Below are positions 61,538 through 64,000 of a stretch of DNA of 64,000 nucleotides, piece by piece. Source of the stretch: Sphingobacterium hotanense. GTDB taxonomy: Bacteria; Bacteroidota; Bacteroidia; Sphingobacteriales; Sphingobacteriaceae. Under the pieces are notes generated by a model. The model did not search any database and was not told the origin of the DNA. It was given only the letters and a program-made list of their open reading frames with translations. The stretch's first letter is position 1, and each line of letters begins with the position of its first letter. The position numbers and the translations under genes are program-made. The stretch covers positions 620,001 to 684,000 of the forward strand of contig NZ_CP030848.1 of assembly GCF_008274825.1 (NCBI RefSeq), given 5' to 3'.

Positions 61538-61809
61538 AGATATTAGACATAAGATATTAGACATTAGAGTAGGGCGGGTTAGGGATTTTTTCTGAATCAG
61601 TAAAGAAGATTTGTTTTACCCGTGGGTTTAGAGAGGAAGAGGAATTTTGTTTTGAACCAAGAAAGGGAGGATACTAGGATTGGCAAGATCCTGTTAATCT
61701 TTTTATCCTTCCTTTCCTAGTTGAGAAAAAATCCCTCGACACTACTGTCTAATATCTTATATTTAAAATCTACTCCCGGCATTGGTCTAAATACTAACTA
61801 CTAAATACT
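61538..61809. repeat. Composite palindromic repeat bracketed by inverted heptamer arrays
   Basis: Starts with AGATATT, AGACATA, AGATATT, AGACATT (61538-61565) and ends with the inverted heptamers ACTGTCT, AATATCT, TATATTT, AAAATCT (61744-61771) and the 45-base repeat shared with 54423. Inside is a perfect 12-base inverted repeat, GGGATTTTTTCT (61582-61593) and AGAAAAAATCCC (61724-61735), and inside that an imperfect one (61655-61672 against 61705-61722; 15 of 18). No protein is encoded. It looks like a non-autonomous palindromic element. Confidence 0.65.
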
Positions 61810-61821
61810 AGCGTCGACATT

Positions 61822-61875
61822 GACCCAATACTTACCCCAATCAGAGCCGCTCTGATTGGGGTAAGTATTGGGGTC
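61822..61875. repeat. Large near-perfect hairpin
   Basis: Left arm 61822-61846 (begins GACCCAATAC) and right arm 61850-61875 (ends GTATTGGGGTC) pair over 25 bases with a single bulged G and a 3-base CCG loop. The first ten bases also occur in the repeat at 24165-24174. No T-run follows, so it is not a standard terminator. Confidence 0.8.
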
Positions 61876-61945
61876 TGAAAATGCAATAGATAAAGTAAGT
61901 CTGCTTCTAGTCCCGACGCGGCGGAAAGAAAGCCAGCTAGTCAAA

Positions 61946-61981
61946 AGTAAAAATGCCAACCTTTCGGTTGGCATTTTTACT
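61946..61981. terminator. Perfect 16-bp hairpin with T-run, terminator of the third SusD gene
   Basis: AGTAAAAATGCCAACC (61946-61961) and GGTTGGCATTTTTACT (61966-61981) around TTTC. On the minus strand it follows the SusD stop by about 50 bases, past the heptamer array. Confidence 0.85.
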
Positions 61982-61990
61982 ATCTATCAA

Positions 61991-62026
61991 AGGTCTAATT
62001 GTCTAATGTCTAACATCTAACATCTA
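61991..62026 (-). repeat. Heptamer array adjoining the third SusD gene
   Basis: AGGTCTA, an 8-mer ATTGTCTA, ATGTCTA, ACATCTA, ACATCTA in tandem, three bases from the SusD stop codon on the minus strand. Confidence 0.7.
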
Positions 62027-62029
62027 AGC

Positions 62030-63751
62030 CTACTGTGTTGGATTTTGTGTCAATTGCCCAGGATAAGAGTTGATTGCCGATTGTGGGATGTAATAGATTA
62101 CACGGTAATCGGTAGCAGGGATTACTGCTTGTTGCTCATGTGGTCCTGGGTAGTCGCGTGTGAGGGATTTTCCGTTGCGAAATACATCATAGCTGCGTTC
62201 TGCTTGGAAGGCTAATTCTAACTGACGTTCTTTATCGATTTTTTCGCTTGCGTCGGCTGCTGATAGACTAGTATAGGCGCCGTTTTCAATAGAACGCGTA
62301 CGGATTTTGTTTAAGTCTGCTAATGCTTCAGCATATTTACCGAGTTTGGCATTGGCTTCTGCCCGGTTTAAGTAAATTTCACCTAATCTGCTGATTACTG
62401 GTGAGTGTAGGTGTGAGTTCTCGCCTTCGCGCGATGCTTTTACAATGTAGAACTGTGGGTAAGCACGGTTCAAGGAAATGTAATAGTCTAAAACACCGGT
62501 ATAGGGTCTTCCGTCTTTATGCTTGATCGAATAGATTCCTTGTGAGGCATTTACAGGCGTCAGCGTGTAACGGTCCACAACAGGTTTTTTGTCTACCGTT
62601 GTTACTTCCTTCGCGATCAATGTATTTCCACTGCGAATGATGGTGTCTTGCATGTAGTTTTTAGAAGTCTCGCTATCTTGTTTGATGTAGCGGAAAACTT
62701 CGGTGTACTTACCGCCGTTGTCATCGTAGGTAGGTTCGATAAAAGCAGCACGCGCATCAACGATCTTGTAGCTATCGGGTCTCCAGTCATTTCTGCCGGT
62801 TTCGTTCAATAGATCGATGTATTTTGCACTTGCGTACATTTCTCCCCAACCTTGACCACCAATGTTTGCATACATACCACCAACACCATAGTAATGATCG
62901 CTGCCCGAGAATTCAGATGCTAAGCGTTTTACGGCAAAGATTGTTTCTTTGTTGTTCTCTGGAGTAAAAGTATTATAGCGCATGAATTCCGCGCGACCTA
63001 ACAGGTTGAATTTGCCTGAGTTGATCACTTTATCCGCATATTCTGCTGAAAGTTTCGCGTACTGCGCATTGGGTGCTTCATAGGTTCCGCTCATGTATAA
63101 GTAAACCCGTGAAAGCAATGCTTGTGCTGCTTCTTTGGTAGCGTAGATATTCCCTTTACTTAGCGTCAGCAATGATTCAGCTTTCGTTAAATCGGCGATA
63201 ATCTGATCGTATGTTTCTTTCACTGTTGCGCGGTCTGGGAAGTTCAGGTCGCCTAGTGGGTTCTCCGGTGTTCCATTTACAATTGGCACTCCAAGGTTAG
63301 TTTCCGGACTTTGGTAATATGGGCGGCCGTATGCACGCACCAAATAAAAGTACATTAAACCGCGGATGTAGTAACACTCTCCAATCTGGTTGTCTACCTC
63401 AACGTTTTCGCCTTCTTTTAGGAATTTCATCGCATTCGACGCTTGTGCAATCGCCTTGTAGCTGTAGTCCCAGAAGTTTGATAAGCGGTAGTTATTCGGT
63501 GTGCGGGAGAAGGAGATGAACTCATAGAAAGCATCTGTTGATGCTCCACGAATCATCATGTTATCACCTGCGTATTCACCAGCGCGGTGCATGGGATCAG
63601 ACCATGCTTTTAATTGTGCGTATGCACCTGTAATCAGGGCTTGCGGATTTTCCGCTACCCCTTCTGTATCCATTGATCCTTTTGGCAGTCTGTCGATCTC
63701 ACAAGAGGAGAACAATGCTGTTGCCGATAGTATAAATAATAGCTTTTTCAT
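62030..63751 (-). CDS. SusD/RagB-family surface lipoprotein, pair 3
   Basis: A 573-residue lipoprotein (MKKLLFILSATALFSSCEIDRLP; acylated Cys in FSSC). The landmark GECYYIRGLMYFYLVRAYGRPYY is near residue 125 and ELAFQAERSYDVFRNGK near the C-terminus. ATG 63751 begins the signal peptide; the frame opens 18 bases earlier. It is preceded by a SusC gene on the same strand and followed by a terminator. Confidence 0.93.
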   Translation of the reverse strand: MKKLLFILSATALFSSCEIDRLPKGSMDTEGVAENPQALITGAYAQLKAWSDPMHRAGEYAGDNMMIRGASTDAFYEFISFSRTPNNYRLSNFWDYSYKAIAQASNAMKFLKEGENVEVDNQIGECYYIRGLMYFYLVRAYGRPYYQSPETNLGVPIVNGTPENPLGDLNFPDRATVKETYDQIIADLTKAESLLTLSKGNIYATKEAAQALLSRVYLYMSGTYEAPNAQYAKLSAEYADKVINSGKFNLLGRAEFMRYNTFTPENNKETIFAVKRLASEFSGSDHYYGVGGMYANIGGQGWGEMYASAKYIDLLNETGRNDWRPDSYKIVDARAAFIEPTYDDNGGKYTEVFRYIKQDSETSKNYMQDTIIRSGNTLIAKEVTTVDKKPVVDRYTLTPVNASQGIYSIKHKDGRPYTGVLDYYISLNRAYPQFYIVKASREGENSHLHSPVISRLGEIYLNRAEANAKLGKYAEALADLNKIRTRSIENGAYTSLSAADASEKIDKERQLELAFQAERSYDVFRNGKSLTRDYPGPHEQQAVIPATDYRVIYYIPQSAINSYPGQLTQNPTQ

Positions 63752-63769
63752 ATGATATAATCCCCTCAA

Positions 63770-64000
63770 TTAAAATGTAACATTCAAACCAAACATAAAC
63801 TTACGTGTTGCAGGGTAAACCGCAGGAAGCGCTGTTTCCAACAGTTTTCCAGTTTCCGGATGGATCGTTGCTTCTGGATCTACACCCGAGTAATCTGTCC
63901 ATGTGAATAAGTTTTCGCCAGACAAGAATACTCTCACGTTGCTTAAATAGTATTGAGGTAGTTTGAATGAATAACCTACAGCTAATGATCTTAATCTTAA
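63770..64000 (-). CDS. SusC-family TonB-linked transporter, pair 3 (partial, C-terminal end only)
   Basis: The last 77 codons of a SusC homologue run in from the right edge: LRLRSLAVGYSFKLP, VRVFLSGENLFTWTDYSGVDPEA, and a final strand ending FGLNVTF with stop at 63770. This end is typical of SusC barrels. The SusD gene follows after 18 bases. Confidence 0.9.
   Translation of the reverse strand, partial: LRLRSLAVGYSFKLPQYYLSNVRVFLSGENLFTWTDYSGVDPEATIHPETGKLLETALPAVYPATRKFMFGLNVTF

Overview
The window looks like chromosomal DNA of a Bacteroidota bacterium, most likely family Sphingobacteriaceae (Sphingobacterium or a close relative). The evidence is a fused LpxC/FabZ, a complete gldKLMN type IX secretion (T9SS) cluster plus the T9SS regulator PorX, three SusC/SusD pairs, an AddAB pair of the Bacteroidota type, an EF-P with a TPGNLRAF tip, and promoters of the Bacteroidota form TTG-N19/20-TAnnTTTG with very weak Shine-Dalgarno sequences. 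No rRNA, tRNA, insertion sequence, prophage or CRISPR array was recognised.

Layout. 1-8.3 kb: porX (cut by the left edge), an HD phosphohydrolase, the lipid A genes lpxD-lpxC/fabZ-lpxA with an ABC ATPase, efp and 5-formyl-THF cyclo-ligase. 8.3-17.1 kb: a hairpin-rich spacer, a SerB phosphatase fused to a SerA-like tail with ACT domain, an SDR protein, an arginase-fold protein with damaged metal site, rmuC, a lipoprotein gamma-glutamyltransferase, a secreted EEP phosphatase/nuclease, a MazG-like pyrophosphohydrolase and dtd. 17.1-24 kb: a TonB-dependent receptor behind a TPP riboswitch (probable thiamine uptake), an amidohydrolase, acylphosphatase, a flippase and dusB. 24-28 kb: trpE-trpG-trpC behind a complete transcription attenuator with a WW leader peptide, then trmD.

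28-38.5 kb: two tandem SusC/SusD pairs without any linked enzyme. 38.5-44.7 kb: an Mrp/ApbC ATPase, an AsmA-like/GT51 glycosyltransferase fusion, hpt, tag, a DUF4271 membrane protein and hemD. 45.2-50.9 kb: gldK-gldL-gldM-gldN (T9SS core and motor) and a JmjC/cupin-like protein. 50.9-54.3 kb: a compact accessory module with LysR regulator, TsdA-like dihaem cytochrome c, exported DsrE-family protein and an orphan oxyanion-type binding protein, probably periplasmic thiosulfate or sulfur-compound oxidation. 54.4-60.7 kb: addB and addA. 60.9-64 kb: rpsP with a long Ala/Glu tail, a spacer packed with heptamer arrays and large hairpins, then a third SusD/SusC pair running off the right edge.

The strongest items for follow-up are the trp attenuator, the TPP-riboswitch/TonB receptor unit with its overlapping promoter, the LysR-TsdA-DsrE-binding protein module with a dyad array that may be its operator, the SerB/SerA-remnant fusion, and a dispersed family of intergenic heptamer repeats (consensus AGAYATT) that bracket larger palindromes.
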